The position numbers and the translations under genes were made by a program. Shown here in pieces: positions 8,143 through 17,972 of a DNA stretch of 64,000 nucleotides (positions within the stretch are counted from its first letter, which is position 1; every line of letters begins with the position of its first letter). This stretch comes from Bradyrhizobium sp. ARR65 (GTDB taxonomy: Bacteria; Pseudomonadota; Alphaproteobacteria; Rhizobiales; Xanthobacteraceae): positions 62,234-126,233 of the forward strand of contig NZ_AWZU01000021.1 of NCBI RefSeq assembly GCF_000472385.1, given 5' to 3'. The notes beneath the pieces were generated by a model. The model had not been told where the DNA came from and did no database searches. It saw only the letters and a list, made by a program, of their open reading frames with translations.

Positions 8143-8910
8143 ATGATTGATGAAACAAGCGTCTCCGATCATCGCCAAATCGGCAGCGAGTTTTCGGATA
8201 TTGAGTTCGATGAAGACTTTCCGCCTGGCTATGAGCGACACTATTGGCATCGCGCTCGGACCGCCATTGTGAAGAGCTATGTCCACGCGTTTTGTGGTCC
8301 CCTCGATACGCTACTCGACATCGGCGCTGCTCGGGGGCATTACGTTAGCGTCCTGCGGAAAGCCGGGTTCGACGCGTACGGCTGCGATCTGGGCGACCCA
8401 TGGGTTCACGAAGAGGCGAAACCGTTTGTCTTTCCGAAGACTGATTTCGCCGATATCGATAAGGAGCTGCGCGATCGAGTGACCACGGTTCTGCTCTTGG
8501 ATGTGCTTGAGCACATCGAGCACCCTGCTACATTCATCGATGCAATTTTCGGTGCCCTTCCGGCTCTGTGTTCCCTGATCATTACGGTGCCAGCACGGCA
8601 AGAGCTGTGGTCGAACTATGATGAACATTACCGGCATTTCCTGCGCTACGATGTCACTGAACTTCGCAAATTGGCGCTCCGGACGCGCCTTTCGATCAAA
8701 TCCTATAGGTACTTCTTTCACGGTTTATATGTGCCGGCCTTATTAATGAAGAAGCTGGGTATGAAGCGTGAGACTGCGTTTGGCGCGCCAAAAGCAACCT
8801 GGTTGCACGGACTGCTAGGAGCTGCATTTTGGATAGAAAGCCAACTTTTGCCGAAGAATATCTACGGCACATCACTGATCTGCGCTTGCGCCAAAGATCC
8901 TCCGATCTGA
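8143..8910 (+). CDS. Class I SAM-dependent methyltransferase
   Basis: 255 residues with a methyltransferase-11-type Rossmann fold: motif I LLDIGAARGHY (about 57-67), an acidic post-I (YGCDLG) and motif IV LLLDVLEHIEHP (about 111-122). The C-terminal part (RYFFHGLYVPALLMKKLG) is hydrophobic and may contact a membrane or lipid-linked substrate. It sits alone on the plus strand, 140 bp from a convergent methyltransferase. The substrate is unknown; small methyltransferases of this kind often tailor sugars, lipids or secondary metabolites. A role in the neighbouring phosphonate-type cluster is only suggested by position. Confidence 0.8.
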   Translation: MIDETSVSDHRQIGSEFSDIEFDEDFPPGYERHYWHRARTAIVKSYVHAFCGPLDTLLDIGAARGHYVSVLRKAGFDAYGCDLGDPWVHEEAKPFVFPKTDFADIDKELRDRVTTVLLLDVLEHIEHPATFIDAIFGALPALCSLIITVPARQELWSNYDEHYRHFLRYDVTELRKLALRTRLSIKSYRYFFHGLYVPALLMKKLGMKRETAFGAPKATWLHGLLGAAFWIESQLLPKNIYGTSLICACAKDPPI

Positions 8911-9050
8911 GAACGCAGGCGCGCCCATCGGCCGACTACAGATGTGTCGGTCACAAGACGACATGGCGCGACCAAGAGGTTGTCATAGCAGCACCCTATA
9001 GCGCTCCTAAGACCGACATTCTCGACAATGTGGAAAAACGGTTCGTTATC

Positions 9051-9887
9051 TTACTGGAATGATGCGACCGTCAACTCAGTGACAAAAGGGATGATGAGAA
9101 ACCCATCGGTACCCAAGTGAGCCCTGATAACATTTCGAAGCTCGTTTAGGACGCTCTCCTCGCCGTGTCGCTCGATTGCCCGCTGCACGACGGTATTAGT
9201 GACGGCCAATTCCACAAATTCGTCCCCCGATAACGTGCTCTCCCATGTCCAAGTCATGAATTTGACGAAATGCACATCCTGGCGAGCTTCAAGTTCTTTC
9301 GCATAGTTTACGGGGCTGAAGCCACCATTCGCGTTGCCAAGGGTGCCACGCGTATATATCGGCAAAATCGATTCCAGGAACGTCTCGTACGAAGAAAGAA
9401 ACTCGTTTCCGATATACCTTCGCTTGTTCATAAGGAGTCCAAGAACTCCATCTGACTTCAATACTCGCTTTGCTTCGCCGTAAAATAGCATCCTATTAAA
9501 CCAATTGGCAGATGTGGCGGCGGTGACTAGGTCGCAGGTCGCATCGCCCAGTGGCAACTCTTCCGCCACTCCATCCATATAACGAACGTTCCCTGGGTCG
9601 TCCGAAGCAGCTTCGGCCACAACCCGCAACGGTACGGTCGGCTCGATTCCGATCACATCTCCACGCGGACCGACAAGCTTCGCGATCTGCCTCGTAAATA
9701 TTCCCGTTCCGCAGCCGACATCTGCAATGCGATATAACTCCTCTCTCGACTGCGATCTGCCTCGGGCTATACAGTCCACGAGGTGCGTTATCGCATTGGC
9801 GTGATATCGCGGTCGCGAGCGGTCATATGTTTCTGCAACGAGGCCAAAATATTCGCGTTTTTCGCGAAACCGTTCAATGTTCGTCAT
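9051..9887 (-). CDS. Class I SAM-dependent methyltransferase
   Basis: 278 residues from the ATG at 9887, preceded by AGAGGAAG. SAM-binding motifs: IADVGCGTGIFTRQ (motif I), VIGIEP (post-I) and DLVTAATSANWFN (motif IV, with the Ala-Asn-Trp-Phe pattern seen in trans-aconitate- and ubiquinone-type methyltransferases). An open codon before it would start with GTG at 9890. The repeat element at 10125-10205 lies about 240 bp upstream in the orientation in which the same element precedes the PEP mutase gene, so a common regulator is possible. Substrate unknown. Confidence 0.8.
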   Translation of the reverse strand: MTNIERFREKREYFGLVAETYDRSRPRYHANAITHLVDCIARGRSQSREELYRIADVGCGTGIFTRQIAKLVGPRGDVIGIEPTVPLRVVAEAASDDPGNVRYMDGVAEELPLGDATCDLVTAATSANWFNRMLFYGEAKRVLKSDGVLGLLMNKRRYIGNEFLSSYETFLESILPIYTRGTLGNANGGFSPVNYAKELEARQDVHFVKFMTWTWESTLSGDEFVELAVTNTVVQRAIERHGEESVLNELRNVIRAHLGTDGFLIIPFVTELTVASFQ

Positions 9888-9890
9888 CAC

Positions 9891-10870
9891 TTCCTCTTCT
9901 CCATTCTCCGTCTGCGCGCTCCCCCGTTGGCTCGTGATCCGAATCGAGGATCGCTCCGCTCTATCCCTAAGTGCTGCGTACGTTCGTTGAGGCAGCCCTA
10001 GCGCCTCGGAGAGTTCTTCGGCGCTCGACTGTATTATGGAGGCCTCGGCGCCGGAGGCAAAACTTGGTGCATGCCACTCTGTGCTTGTGCGTGTTTGAAC
10101 GGTCGACGTTTATGAGGAATAGGGACGTGCTTCTCTCATCTGGATCAACTACTAGCGCTGGTAGCTGACGGGAACGCAAACTGTTTGCATCCCGCTAGAT
10201 GGCGCAAAGAGGCTGGCTGCCGCCTCGCCCCCCGGCGCAAGTGTTTCCCCGACGATCCCGCTTCTTCTTCTCACGCGGTCCAGTTGTGCAGTAGCTCCGC
10301 CCGCGACGGGCCGGAAGCCACTGAACTGCAACCGTAATAACTTCGAATTGTTGCTATCGGACGTATGTTCGCTCACTTGAACTTATGCGAAAAAATCACC
10401 AAGATTTTCTGTCAACCCAAACATCGTCCGCTACGTGGGGCGGCCGACACGCGTACGTGGCACTGCCAGCGTCATCGCATTCGGGCTGAAGCCAAGGCGC
10501 CCTTTAGGTACTGTGATCTGGTCGGGCGTTGGTTCGTCGTGTGCGTAGCTGGCGGGCATCCCAACAAACGAGTTCCGTAGAGGTGAGTGCATGCTCGGCA
10601 CCGAACTCTGGATAATGACGATGCTCTTTGCTGCGGAGGGACGCTCTGTTCTCGGGCCATCTCCACCAACGCGCGCTCTGCATTTCCTGCCTCGGAACGT
10701 TATAGTTCATCGCAAAATACGGTAGCCTGCATCAAACTATTCGATGAACGTCATCCAACTGTAGCAATTCAGGTCTCTTAAGATGCGGGCAGCTAGTGAA
10801 CGCGCCCAAACGAGATAGGCGATCTCGTTCCCGTGCTCCGCAAAGGGGCACGACATGTGAAGTCAAGGCC
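9891..10870. other. Long intergenic region with one copy of the five-fold repeat
   Basis: Almost 1 kb between the divergent methyltransferase and transporter genes. Apart from the repeat element at 10125-10205 no gene is recognisable; the open frames are short and show no domain. Both outward promoters should lie here, but no -35/-10 or -24/-12 pair stands out. Confidence 0.5.
10125..10205 (-). repeat. Five-fold intergenic element, copy 1
   Basis: Palindrome 1 at 10145-10168: arms TCAACTACTA and TGGTAGCTGA around GCGC. Palindrome 2 at 10176-10188: GCAAA-CTG-TTTGC, inside an outer GGGA/TCCC pair. Four further copies (17.7, 23.1, 26.06 and 26.74 kb) have the same order and orientation. Relative to copy 3, the fifth base of the left arm is C instead of T, so the U-G pair at that step becomes C-G. 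On the minus strand it points to the methyltransferase starting at 9887. Confidence 0.75.
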
Positions 10871-12049
10871 ATGGCATCCCTATTCATTGACAGCATCCGA
10901 AAGAATTACGGGCCCACGTCGGTCTTGCGCGGTGTTTCGCTGTCGATAGCAGATGGTGAGTTCCTGACGCTGTTGGGGCCGTCGGGGTGTGGGAAGTCGA
11001 CGTTGTTGCGTATTCTGGCGGGGCTCGAGGTGCAGGACGCGGGTTCGATTTCCATCGGCGGGCGCACCGTTGATGAACTGCGCCCGAAGCGGCGAGACGT
11101 CGCCATGGTGTTTCAGTCGTACGCGCTCTATCCGCATATGACAGTTGCTTCCAATATGGCGCTGCCACTTCGGATGCGCAGGCTCTCGGCGATCCAGAGG
11201 CTTCCTCTTCTCGGCCGTCTCCTGCCAGGCACCGCGCGGATCGCTGCCGAAGTTGATATAGAGGTCACCCGAACAGCTAATTCCCTCGGAATCGGTCACC
11301 TGCTAGCCCGCAAACCCGTGCAGCTCTCCGGGGGCCAGCGCCAGCGTGTAGCGGTCGCGCGTGCGATGGTGCGGCATCCGGCTGTTTTCCTGATGGACGA
11401 GCCGCTCTCCAATCTCGACGCTAAGCTGCGCGTGCAAATGCGCGCCGAGATCAAAGAATTGCACCAGCGACTAGGGTGCACTTTCGTCTATGTTACGCAT
11501 GACCAGGCCGAGGCCATGACATTGTCGGATAGAGTGGCAGTGATGCTTGATGGCCAGTTGTTGCAGGTCGCTGCCCCGCAGGACATCTATGCCGATCCTG
11601 CCGACCGGCGCGTCGCCGAATTCATCGGTTCGCCCAAAATCAACATGCTGGATTGCGTGGTGCGCGAACGCGGCTCAATCGATGTGGCCGGGTCGACGCT
11701 TGCGATCGACGCCGAAGTGCTGCCCGGCGTACCTCTCACACTTGGCATTCGTCCGGAGGCTTTGCATCCCGCGGACCACGGTGGGCAGGGTGCGTTAACC
11801 GGCTCCGTCCTCTCGATTGAGCATATGGGGTCCGATCTCTTCGTCCATCTCGATTTGGCGGGTGTCGATGATCCGCTGATCGTCAGGCTACCGGCCGATC
11901 GAGCGTCTCATATCGCCCCCGGCCAGACTTTGCATGTTGGCGTCAGGCCAGATCGCGTGCTTCTCTTTGGCCGTGATGGGCAGCGTTTGCGCCGCGAAGT
12001 GGAGTCCGGCCGGGCATCGGTAACGCCGATCCGAGAGATCGCTCGATGA
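10871..12049 (+). CDS. CUT1-family ABC importer ATPase (UgpC/MalK-like)
   Basis: 392 residues from the ATG at 10871 (start MASLFIDSIRKNYG is typical of the family; a longer frame from 10796 adds a basic tail without homology). Walker A GPSGCGKST at 36-44, Q-loop MVFQSYALYP, signature LSGGQRQRV, Walker B FLMDEPLSNLD, H-loop YVTHDQAEAM, and a C-terminal TOBE/OB domain (FIGSPKIN ... LGIRPEAL). Between Q-loop and signature is an extra segment of about 25 residues (RRLSAIQRLPLLG) as in rhizobial UgpC-like proteins. It powers import through the two permeases that follow, the first overlapping by 4 bp. A decayed paralogue lies at 26.2 kb. Confidence 0.92.
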   Translation: MASLFIDSIRKNYGPTSVLRGVSLSIADGEFLTLLGPSGCGKSTLLRILAGLEVQDAGSISIGGRTVDELRPKRRDVAMVFQSYALYPHMTVASNMALPLRMRRLSAIQRLPLLGRLLPGTARIAAEVDIEVTRTANSLGIGHLLARKPVQLSGGQRQRVAVARAMVRHPAVFLMDEPLSNLDAKLRVQMRAEIKELHQRLGCTFVYVTHDQAEAMTLSDRVAVMLDGQLLQVAAPQDIYADPADRRVAEFIGSPKINMLDCVVRERGSIDVAGSTLAIDAEVLPGVPLTLGIRPEALHPADHGGQGALTGSVLSIEHMGSDLFVHLDLAGVDDPLIVRLPADRASHIAPGQTLHVGVRPDRVLLFGRDGQRLRREVESGRASVTPIREIAR

Positions 12050-13020
12050 GCGAACCTCTTGCTCATTCCAGCGTCTCCGATAAGCGCTCCCGGACCGGTG
12101 GCGTTAGAACGTTCCCATCGCCAACCGCTTCACCGGCCCGCAGGCGGGCCTCCACGGAAGCTCTGGCGGCATGGACGCTCGCCGGGCCAGCAGTCTTCTT
12201 TCTCTTCGTCCTGTTCTTCCTACCGGGTATCGGCGTCTTCGTCATTGCGCTCACCGACTGGCAGTTCGGGGCGCGTTCTCTTTCCTTCGTTGGCTTTGCA
12301 AACTTTGGCGAGGTTTTCGCTGACGCTGGGTTCAGGGCCTCGCTGGTCAACACAATCACCTACGTTTTGATCATCGTGCCAGGCACAGTCGTTCTCGGTC
12401 TTTTGATCGCTCTCCTCATCGAGAGCGGGCGGAGCTTGCGCGCTTTCTATCGCGCCATCCACTTTCTACCTTTCATGGCGACGCTTACGGCCATGGCGGT
12501 CGCGTGGGAGGCCCTGCTGCATCCCACGATCGGTCTCGTCAACCTGACGCTTGTCGCCATCGGCCTGCCGACCGCCAACTGGCTGGGCGATGAGAATACG
12601 GCTCTCCCGGTGCTGGCCGTCATCGGTATCTGGCAGAACCTCGGCTACGCCATGGTGTTGTTTCTCGCCGGTCTCAAGAGCATCCCGCAGGATCTATACG
12701 ATGCTGCCGATGTTGACGGCGCTGACATTTGGCTCGACCGGCTGCGCACCGTCACCTTGCCTATGCTCGGGCCAGTCTCTATGTTCGTTGTCATCGTCGT
12801 GGCGGTCAGAGCGTTCGAGTCCTTCGACACCGTGAAGGTGCTGACCCAGGGCGGCCCCGGCCACGCCTCCGAAGCGCTGCTCTACACGCTCTATCGGGAG
12901 AGCTTCGAGTATCTGCACGCCGGATATGGTGCTGCGATCGCTGTCGTTTTTCTCGCCATCGTGGTGACCCTTACGCTCGTTCAGGCCCGCGTCGTGGACA
13001 GAAAGGTGCATTACCAATGA
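12046..13020 (+). CDS. CUT1 ABC importer permease 1 (UgpA/MalF-like)
   Basis: 324 residues; a basic, Ser/Arg-rich N-terminus of about 40 residues, then six predicted membrane helices starting at AAWTLAGPAVFFLF. The EAA loop that docks the ATPase is present (YDAADVDGADIW ... LPML). LTDWQFGARSLSFVGFANF is typical of sugar and glycerol-3-phosphate permeases. It begins inside the stop of the ATPase gene (ATGA) and ends overlapping the second permease. The remnant at 26.53 kb matches residues near LTDWQFGA of this protein, so this operon was once duplicated. Confidence 0.92.
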   Translation: MSEPLAHSSVSDKRSRTGGVRTFPSPTASPARRRASTEALAAWTLAGPAVFFLFVLFFLPGIGVFVIALTDWQFGARSLSFVGFANFGEVFADAGFRASLVNTITYVLIIVPGTVVLGLLIALLIESGRSLRAFYRAIHFLPFMATLTAMAVAWEALLHPTIGLVNLTLVAIGLPTANWLGDENTALPVLAVIGIWQNLGYAMVLFLAGLKSIPQDLYDAADVDGADIWLDRLRTVTLPMLGPVSMFVVIVVAVRAFESFDTVKVLTQGGPGHASEALLYTLYRESFEYLHAGYGAAIAVVFLAIVVTLTLVQARVVDRKVHYQ

Positions 13021-13865
13021 GTGGCAGCAACTCTACCGTTCGCCTGGCGCCGGCCGCGGCCATTCTTCGACATACCGTGCTGCTCGTCTCCGGCGCGCTT
13101 GTTCTAGTGCCCTTCGTGTGGATGGTGTCGCTGTCGCTCAAGCCGCCAGGCGAGATCTTCCGCGCGTCCTTCTCCTTCTGGCCCGCGGAATTCCATGGCG
13201 TCGAGAACTATACCAATGCGCTGACCGAAGCGCCGCTGCCACGCTATATGGCCAATGGCTTGATCGTCTGCGCTCTGATCTTGGTATTGCAGATCCTCAT
13301 CTGCGTCCCATGCGCTTATGCGCTCGCCAAGCTACGGTTTCCCGGCCGTGACCTGCTCTTCGGGATGGTGCTGGTTGGACTGCTGTTGCCACACCAGGTT
13401 CTCTCGCTGCCGCTATTCATCCTCGGCTACCAGCTCGGCATCCTCAACACCTATGCAGCACTTGTCTTCCCCTATGTCGTCTCGCCCTTCGGCATCTTCC
13501 TGTTCCGGCAGTTCTTCAAAACTATTCCCGACGATGTGGTGCACGCCGCTCGCCTTGACGGTCTCTCTGAACTCGCGATCGTCTGGAAGATCATGCTGCC
13601 GATCGCGCTGCCGGCCCTCATCGCCTTTTCTATTTTCTCGGTGGTCGGCCACTGGAACGACCTGTTCTGGCCGCTGATCGCGGTGCGCGACCAATCACTG
13701 ATGCCGCCGCCGCTCGGCATCATGGCATTCAAGAACGAGGAAGCTGGCAGCGATTACGGGACATTAATGGCCGCCTCAACGCTGGTTGTAGCTCCGCTGC
13801 TCATAGCATTCCTGGCCGCACAGAAGTGGTTTCTCGAGGGAATGACGGGCGGTGCGGTGAAGTGA
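13017..13865 (+). CDS. CUT1 ABC importer permease 2 (UgpE/MalG-like)
   Basis: 282 residues from the ATG at 13017, which overlaps the stop of permease 1. Six predicted membrane helices; the motif FVWMVSLSLKPPGEIF after helix 1 and the EAA loop (HAARLDGLSELAIVWKIMLP) are typical of the second permease of carbohydrate-uptake-1 systems. With the ATPase, permease 1 and the binding protein at 14978 it forms a complete importer. The substrate is not deducible from sequence; related systems carry sugars, sn-glycerol-3-phosphate or its diesters. Confidence 0.92.
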   Translation: MSGSNSTVRLAPAAAILRHTVLLVSGALVLVPFVWMVSLSLKPPGEIFRASFSFWPAEFHGVENYTNALTEAPLPRYMANGLIVCALILVLQILICVPCAYALAKLRFPGRDLLFGMVLVGLLLPHQVLSLPLFILGYQLGILNTYAALVFPYVVSPFGIFLFRQFFKTIPDDVVHAARLDGLSELAIVWKIMLPIALPALIAFSIFSVVGHWNDLFWPLIAVRDQSLMPPPLGIMAFKNEEAGSDYGTLMAASTLVVAPLLIAFLAAQKWFLEGMTGGAVK

Positions 13866-14977
13866 CGCGGTTCCGATATTCGCGCCGAAACTTCCTGCCC
13901 GCTTCCGAACACATTTTGTATTCGGGCCTCTGGTTTGGGTTTCAGATGACGCGCTAAATGCCTTCCTGCAAGACAGCCAAGTCATCCATGTCGATATGTT
14001 GTCCAGTTCTAAGATGCCGAACTTCACTCATGCAATGGAACGTTAGATCATAGTACGGGGTTCGAAATACCTGATGTATTCGCGCCTCCGCCCCCGCGAG
14101 GACGGTGTGGTCATATTCGTTCGCGGAGGTGGGCATCGTGGCAGAATCAGTTATGGCCATCACGGGGCCGACGAGACGTGTTTGCTCGATTTCTGGTTAG
14201 CGCGGCAAAAACTTAGTTTGATCGCCTTATCTCATGCAGAGCGGCAGGATGTGATTGCCGGATGGAGTGTTGCCCGGGCCAAGCGTCAATCACATCTGCG
14301 CGGCTGTGTGCCGACGAAACATGCCTCCACACTGCTTCATCTCTCTCGCTGCAACCCTCCGCTGCCAGCGATGGTCGAGACACTTTTCGAACACGAGCGC
14401 CGAACGGTGGATGCCTTTTGGCAGCCAACCGATAGGTCTGATTTCAACGGCCTCTTGAGGAAAGAGCGCTGGTATCAGGATCAGAATGGACAATTGGTCG
14501 ACCAGGGAAGCTATGAGCATTATTTGCAGGGTACTGGAATCGCGGTGCGCGGCGAGCCGCGTTCAAACGATGCCAACCGACCTTGGCAAGGCAGTTGAAG
14601 CGACGGCGACGTTCCAGTGGTCACCGCACTGTCCGATCTGCACCTGCATCACGCCGTATGGTAAGAGTGACGCTCACCATGCCATGCGACGTCGGGCTAC
14701 GGGGAAGCATCCCGAGTCGGGCCATAACCTCGCGCATGCATCGCACCGATACTGTCACACGCTTGTCGAGGATCGATGGAATACGTTTCGGCGGACCCTC
14801 CATAGCATGCCGATGCGCCTTCAGCGACGTGCGTCAGGAGGGCATTTCATCTTTGTCGGGCGCACTACGCCGCGACAAACGGCCGAGCATATCCATGATC
14901 TCACCGGTTAGATGAAAGATATATTCAGGCAATTTCCATAAGTCGCTCCACAAAACGCATCATAACGGGCTCAAGCA
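13866..14977 (+). pseudogene. Decayed region inside the transporter operon, possible metallophosphodiesterase relic
   Basis: 1.1 kb between permease 2 and the binding protein where an intact operon would have a gene. No open frame makes a recognisable whole protein. At about 14720-14830 the plus strand reads HRTDTVTRLS and then RFGGPSIACR, which recalls the C-terminal GH-HR ... PS-A-Q segment of GpdQ/CpdA-type metallophosphoesterases that accompany Ugp-like importers. The match is short and the rest is unreadable, so this is a weak call. Other frames here look like noise. Confidence 0.3.
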
Positions 14978-16255
14978 ATGTCGCTCAAACGTCGTGAGTT
15001 CCTTAGAATTGCATGCGCGCTCCCGCTCGTCTCTCTGGCTGAGCGCGCTTTCGCGCTTGATAGCCCAGCTGTTCAGGTCAGCGTTACGCCGTCGATCTTC
15101 AGGACAATGTTCGATCAACTGATAACTCGCTATGATCAAGTTCACCCTGCAATGAAGGCCGCGATCCGCGAAACGAACCCGGACCAGATTGCGCAAATGC
15201 AATCAACGCTTCGGCAAGCCCTGATCAACGACCTGCCGGATGTGTCCTTCCAGGGGTTTGCCTATCTCGCCACACTCAAGGAACAGGGCGTCATTCAACC
15301 AATCAAGGAGCTAGTCTCCGATAGCGGGCTTGCGGAACTCGGCATTTCAGGTCCAGTGGTGGAGGCCTGTCGTATCGGTCCGGACGCTTATGGGCTGGCT
15401 GTGGGGCTATCCTTCCCAGTGCTTTTCATCAATGCCACACTCGCCGAACGGGCGGGATTTGCTGAGAATGACATACCCACTGACTGGAATGGCATCATGG
15501 AGATGGTTCGCAAACTTGCGGCGCTTGGTTCGGACGTGCAGGGCGGATATTTCCAATACCAGGCAGATAGCAACTGGACGTGGGTTGCCCTTGTTGAAGC
15601 CGCCGGTGGCAGGATGCTGGATGATAACGGCGCGATCGCCTTCACAGGGGATGAGGGCAAGAGATCTCTCGAGATCCTGGCAGAGTTCGGCCGGGTCGGT
15701 CAGGCGCGCTACGATGTGAACCGGGAGCAGGCTCGCACGTTGTTCAATGGAGGGCAGCTTGGAATGATCCTTGATTCCAGCAGCAGTGCGGCGGCGTTTC
15801 ACTCCGCTGTTGCGAGTAGGTTCAAGGTCATTGCCGTTCCGTTACCTGTGTCGCATCCTCGTGGTCGCATTCCCGCAGCAGGTGTCGCGGCCGTTCTTCA
15901 CGCCAAGGATCCGCCGCGACGGTGGGCATCTTGGCAGTTCATGAAGTATTGCGCGGCGCCCGAAGGGCAAACAATTGTGGGCAAAACTACGGGTTACGTT
16001 CCGGCGAATAGAATCGCACTGGAGACCCCTGGAATGCTTGGGGAATGGTACGCTGGTCGGCCAATCTACAAAGCCGGTCTAGCCTCGGTCGCGTATGCAG
16101 CTCCGTGGTTCATCTTCCCCGGCAAGGATTCGGCACGGGTCAGTAACGAGATCACGGAGAGCCTCCGTCAGGTGGTTATGCTACAAAAGACACCGGAAGA
16201 GGCGATGCGGGACATCGTCAAGACTGTGAAGCGCTTCGTTCCTGGCGCGGGATAG
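14978..16255 (+). CDS. Extracellular solute-binding protein (family 1, UgpB-like), Tat signal
   Basis: 425 residues. The N-terminus KRREFLR followed by a hydrophobic stretch and AFA-LD (near residue 26) is a twin-arginine signal peptide, so the protein is probably exported folded to the periplasm. The mature part has the family 1 pattern: VSFQGFAYLATLKEQGVIQPI near the N-lobe, IPTDWNGIMEMVRKL and the C-terminal WASWQFMKYC and GYVPANR segments. It would capture the ligand for the importer encoded 1.1 kb upstream. The ligand is unknown; linkage to phosphonate-type genes makes a phosphonate or phosphodiester a reasonable guess. Confidence 0.88.
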   Translation: MSLKRREFLRIACALPLVSLAERAFALDSPAVQVSVTPSIFRTMFDQLITRYDQVHPAMKAAIRETNPDQIAQMQSTLRQALINDLPDVSFQGFAYLATLKEQGVIQPIKELVSDSGLAELGISGPVVEACRIGPDAYGLAVGLSFPVLFINATLAERAGFAENDIPTDWNGIMEMVRKLAALGSDVQGGYFQYQADSNWTWVALVEAAGGRMLDDNGAIAFTGDEGKRSLEILAEFGRVGQARYDVNREQARTLFNGGQLGMILDSSSSAAAFHSAVASRFKVIAVPLPVSHPRGRIPAAGVAAVLHAKDPPRRWASWQFMKYCAAPEGQTIVGKTTGYVPANRIALETPGMLGEWYAGRPIYKAGLASVAYAAPWFIFPGKDSARVSNEITESLRQVVMLQKTPEEAMRDIVKTVKRFVPGAG

Positions 16256-16345
16256 TCACATCCCAAGACGCGTCATTTTTCTGGAACTCGATATTCAACT
16301 ATTCGAGGTTCCATTGCCAGCGACCCATCTCCTATTCTTTGTGAT

Positions 16346-17455
16346 ATGAACGTGCAGAATGCATCTTTGATCGTGGACATGACGCGGTCGCTTCCGCCCG
16401 TCGCTCCCTCCTTCAACTCGGCGCTGGGTGTATCGCTTCGCGGCATCGCCAGCAGGTCCGATCTGGCTGGCTTATTGCGAGCCGCGACGCCGATCGGATC
16501 GAACCGCGACCGGGCCGCTGCAAGGATGTGGCTGGCGCCTCGGTACCCGGAACTTGGAGACGAGCGGCGCGTGATCGTCACGAACGGGACACAGAGCGCG
16601 CTCCTTCTCTTCCTCAGGATACATGCGCCCATCGGTAGCGTCATTCTCGCTGAGCACCTGAGCTACGGCGTCTTGTCCAACCTCGCGCGAGCCGCGGGTG
16701 TGAGGGTCCGCGGTGTTCCGCTTGACAGTGAAGGCATGATCCCGGACGAATTTGAGCGCCTTTGCCGAGAATCATCTCCGGTTGCGCTCTACTGCAATCC
16801 GACCGTCCACAATCCTACGACATCGACTCTTCCCGCCGAACGACGTGTCGCGATCGCAGCAATCGCCCGGAGATTCGGGGTAAAGATCTTCGAAGACGAA
16901 CCGTTGGGGCTGCTTCATCCCGACGCTCCGTCGCCGATCGCAGCCCTCGTCCCAGAAGCGAGCTGGTACACAATGGGAATGACAAAGTGCTTGGCGCAAG
17001 GCATCCGCGTCGCCTTTTGCGTCATTCCCAAAGGCATCGACATTCCTATGGAGCTGGGGGATGTGGGCCGGCTTTCGTATTGGTTGCCGTCTCCCCTGTC
17101 GCTGGCCCTGGTCACCGAAATGATCGAGAACGGTCTGGCACAGACCATTCTCGGCGAGATCAGCCGCGAATGCCAGCGGCGGCAGGAACTCGCCTGCGAT
17201 CTTCTCCGCAATTTCCCGATATTATGCCCGCCGAGGTCGATGCATCTGTGGTTACAGCTCCCGGCGCGCGCGACCGAAGAGCAGATCGTCCCCAAGCTCG
17301 CATCCCAAGGGGTATTGGTGCGCGGATCGGCTCAGTTCATCACCGAGGTGCAGGGCAAGGGAGTGAACGCGCTTCGCCTCTCGCTGAGCAGCCCTAGCTC
17401 GCTCGAATTAGTTTACAAGGGACTCAAGCTGATTGCCACTCTCATATCCTTTTAG
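16346..17455 (+). CDS. PLP-dependent aminotransferase (fold type I, MocR C-domain-like)
   Basis: 369 residues. It matches the aminotransferase half of MocR/GntR regulators but has no winged-helix domain: the protein begins directly with MTRSLPPVAPSF. Visible features are GTQSALLLFLR, NPTVHNPTTSTL, FEDEPLG (pyridine-nitrogen Asp) and the PLP lysine in MTKCLAQGIRVAF. It follows the binding-protein gene by 90 bp on the same strand and is likely in the importer operon, suggesting a role in metabolising the imported compound or making an amino acid from a keto acid. A paralogue in the opposite direction lies at 17973-19199. Confidence 0.85.
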   Translation: MNVQNASLIVDMTRSLPPVAPSFNSALGVSLRGIASRSDLAGLLRAATPIGSNRDRAAARMWLAPRYPELGDERRVIVTNGTQSALLLFLRIHAPIGSVILAEHLSYGVLSNLARAAGVRVRGVPLDSEGMIPDEFERLCRESSPVALYCNPTVHNPTTSTLPAERRVAIAAIARRFGVKIFEDEPLGLLHPDAPSPIAALVPEASWYTMGMTKCLAQGIRVAFCVIPKGIDIPMELGDVGRLSYWLPSPLSLALVTEMIENGLAQTILGEISRECQRRQELACDLLRNFPILCPPRSMHLWLQLPARATEEQIVPKLASQGVLVRGSAQFITEVQGKGVNALRLSLSSPSSLELVYKGLKLIATLISF

Positions 17456-17972
17456 CACCCGCGTTGACCGCGAGCACCTGGTGAGGTTGCACGATCAAGC
17501 TCGATGCCTTTTTGGGAATGGCCACGTCCAATTGCGTTATGCTACGTAGGCCAGCCAGTGACGACGAACGTCGCTACATAGCCATGCGTTGAGCTTGCGA
17601 ACTTTGGTGGCACCGGTTCGACTGGACTTGCGCTCCTAGACTAACTCCTCGCAGGTGACGTTTGCCAAGTTATCAATCCATAGATAATATACGTCTGTTA
17701 TCTAGGTCAATTACTAGCGTTGGTAGTTGATCGGACGAAATTGTTGCATCACGCCATAGGATGGCAGGACTTGCGGGTAAGCCCTAAAGTCTCGAAGACG
17801 CCCTCTTAGGGGTAGGCCGGCTGGCAAGCAGTCACATCAGAGCGTTCAAAGCGATGTTAGGACCGGCGGCGGCAGCAGCGAGAACAGAGTGCAAAAGCAA
17901 GCAACTTCCGGCTTGACATCATGGCCAGAAAAGCATCCGTCTAGAATCGTTCAAGCCTGCAGGGCGTGCACA
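17456..17972. other. Convergent intergenic region holding repeat copy 2
   Basis: About 500 bp between two convergent aminotransferase genes. Besides the repeat element (17641-17770) no gene is visible. Confidence 0.5.
17641..17770 (-). repeat. Five-fold intergenic element, copy 2, with leader remnant
   Basis: Palindrome 1 at 17707-17730 (arms TCAATTACTA and TGGTAGTTGA around GCGT). On the minus strand it is followed by CACCTGCGAGGAGT at 17657-17644, nearly the same as the mutase ribosome-binding-site region (CACCTGCAAGGAGT), but the start codon is lost and there is no gene behind it. Palindrome 2 is degenerate here. This copy therefore looks like an orphaned promoter and leader. Confidence 0.7.
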
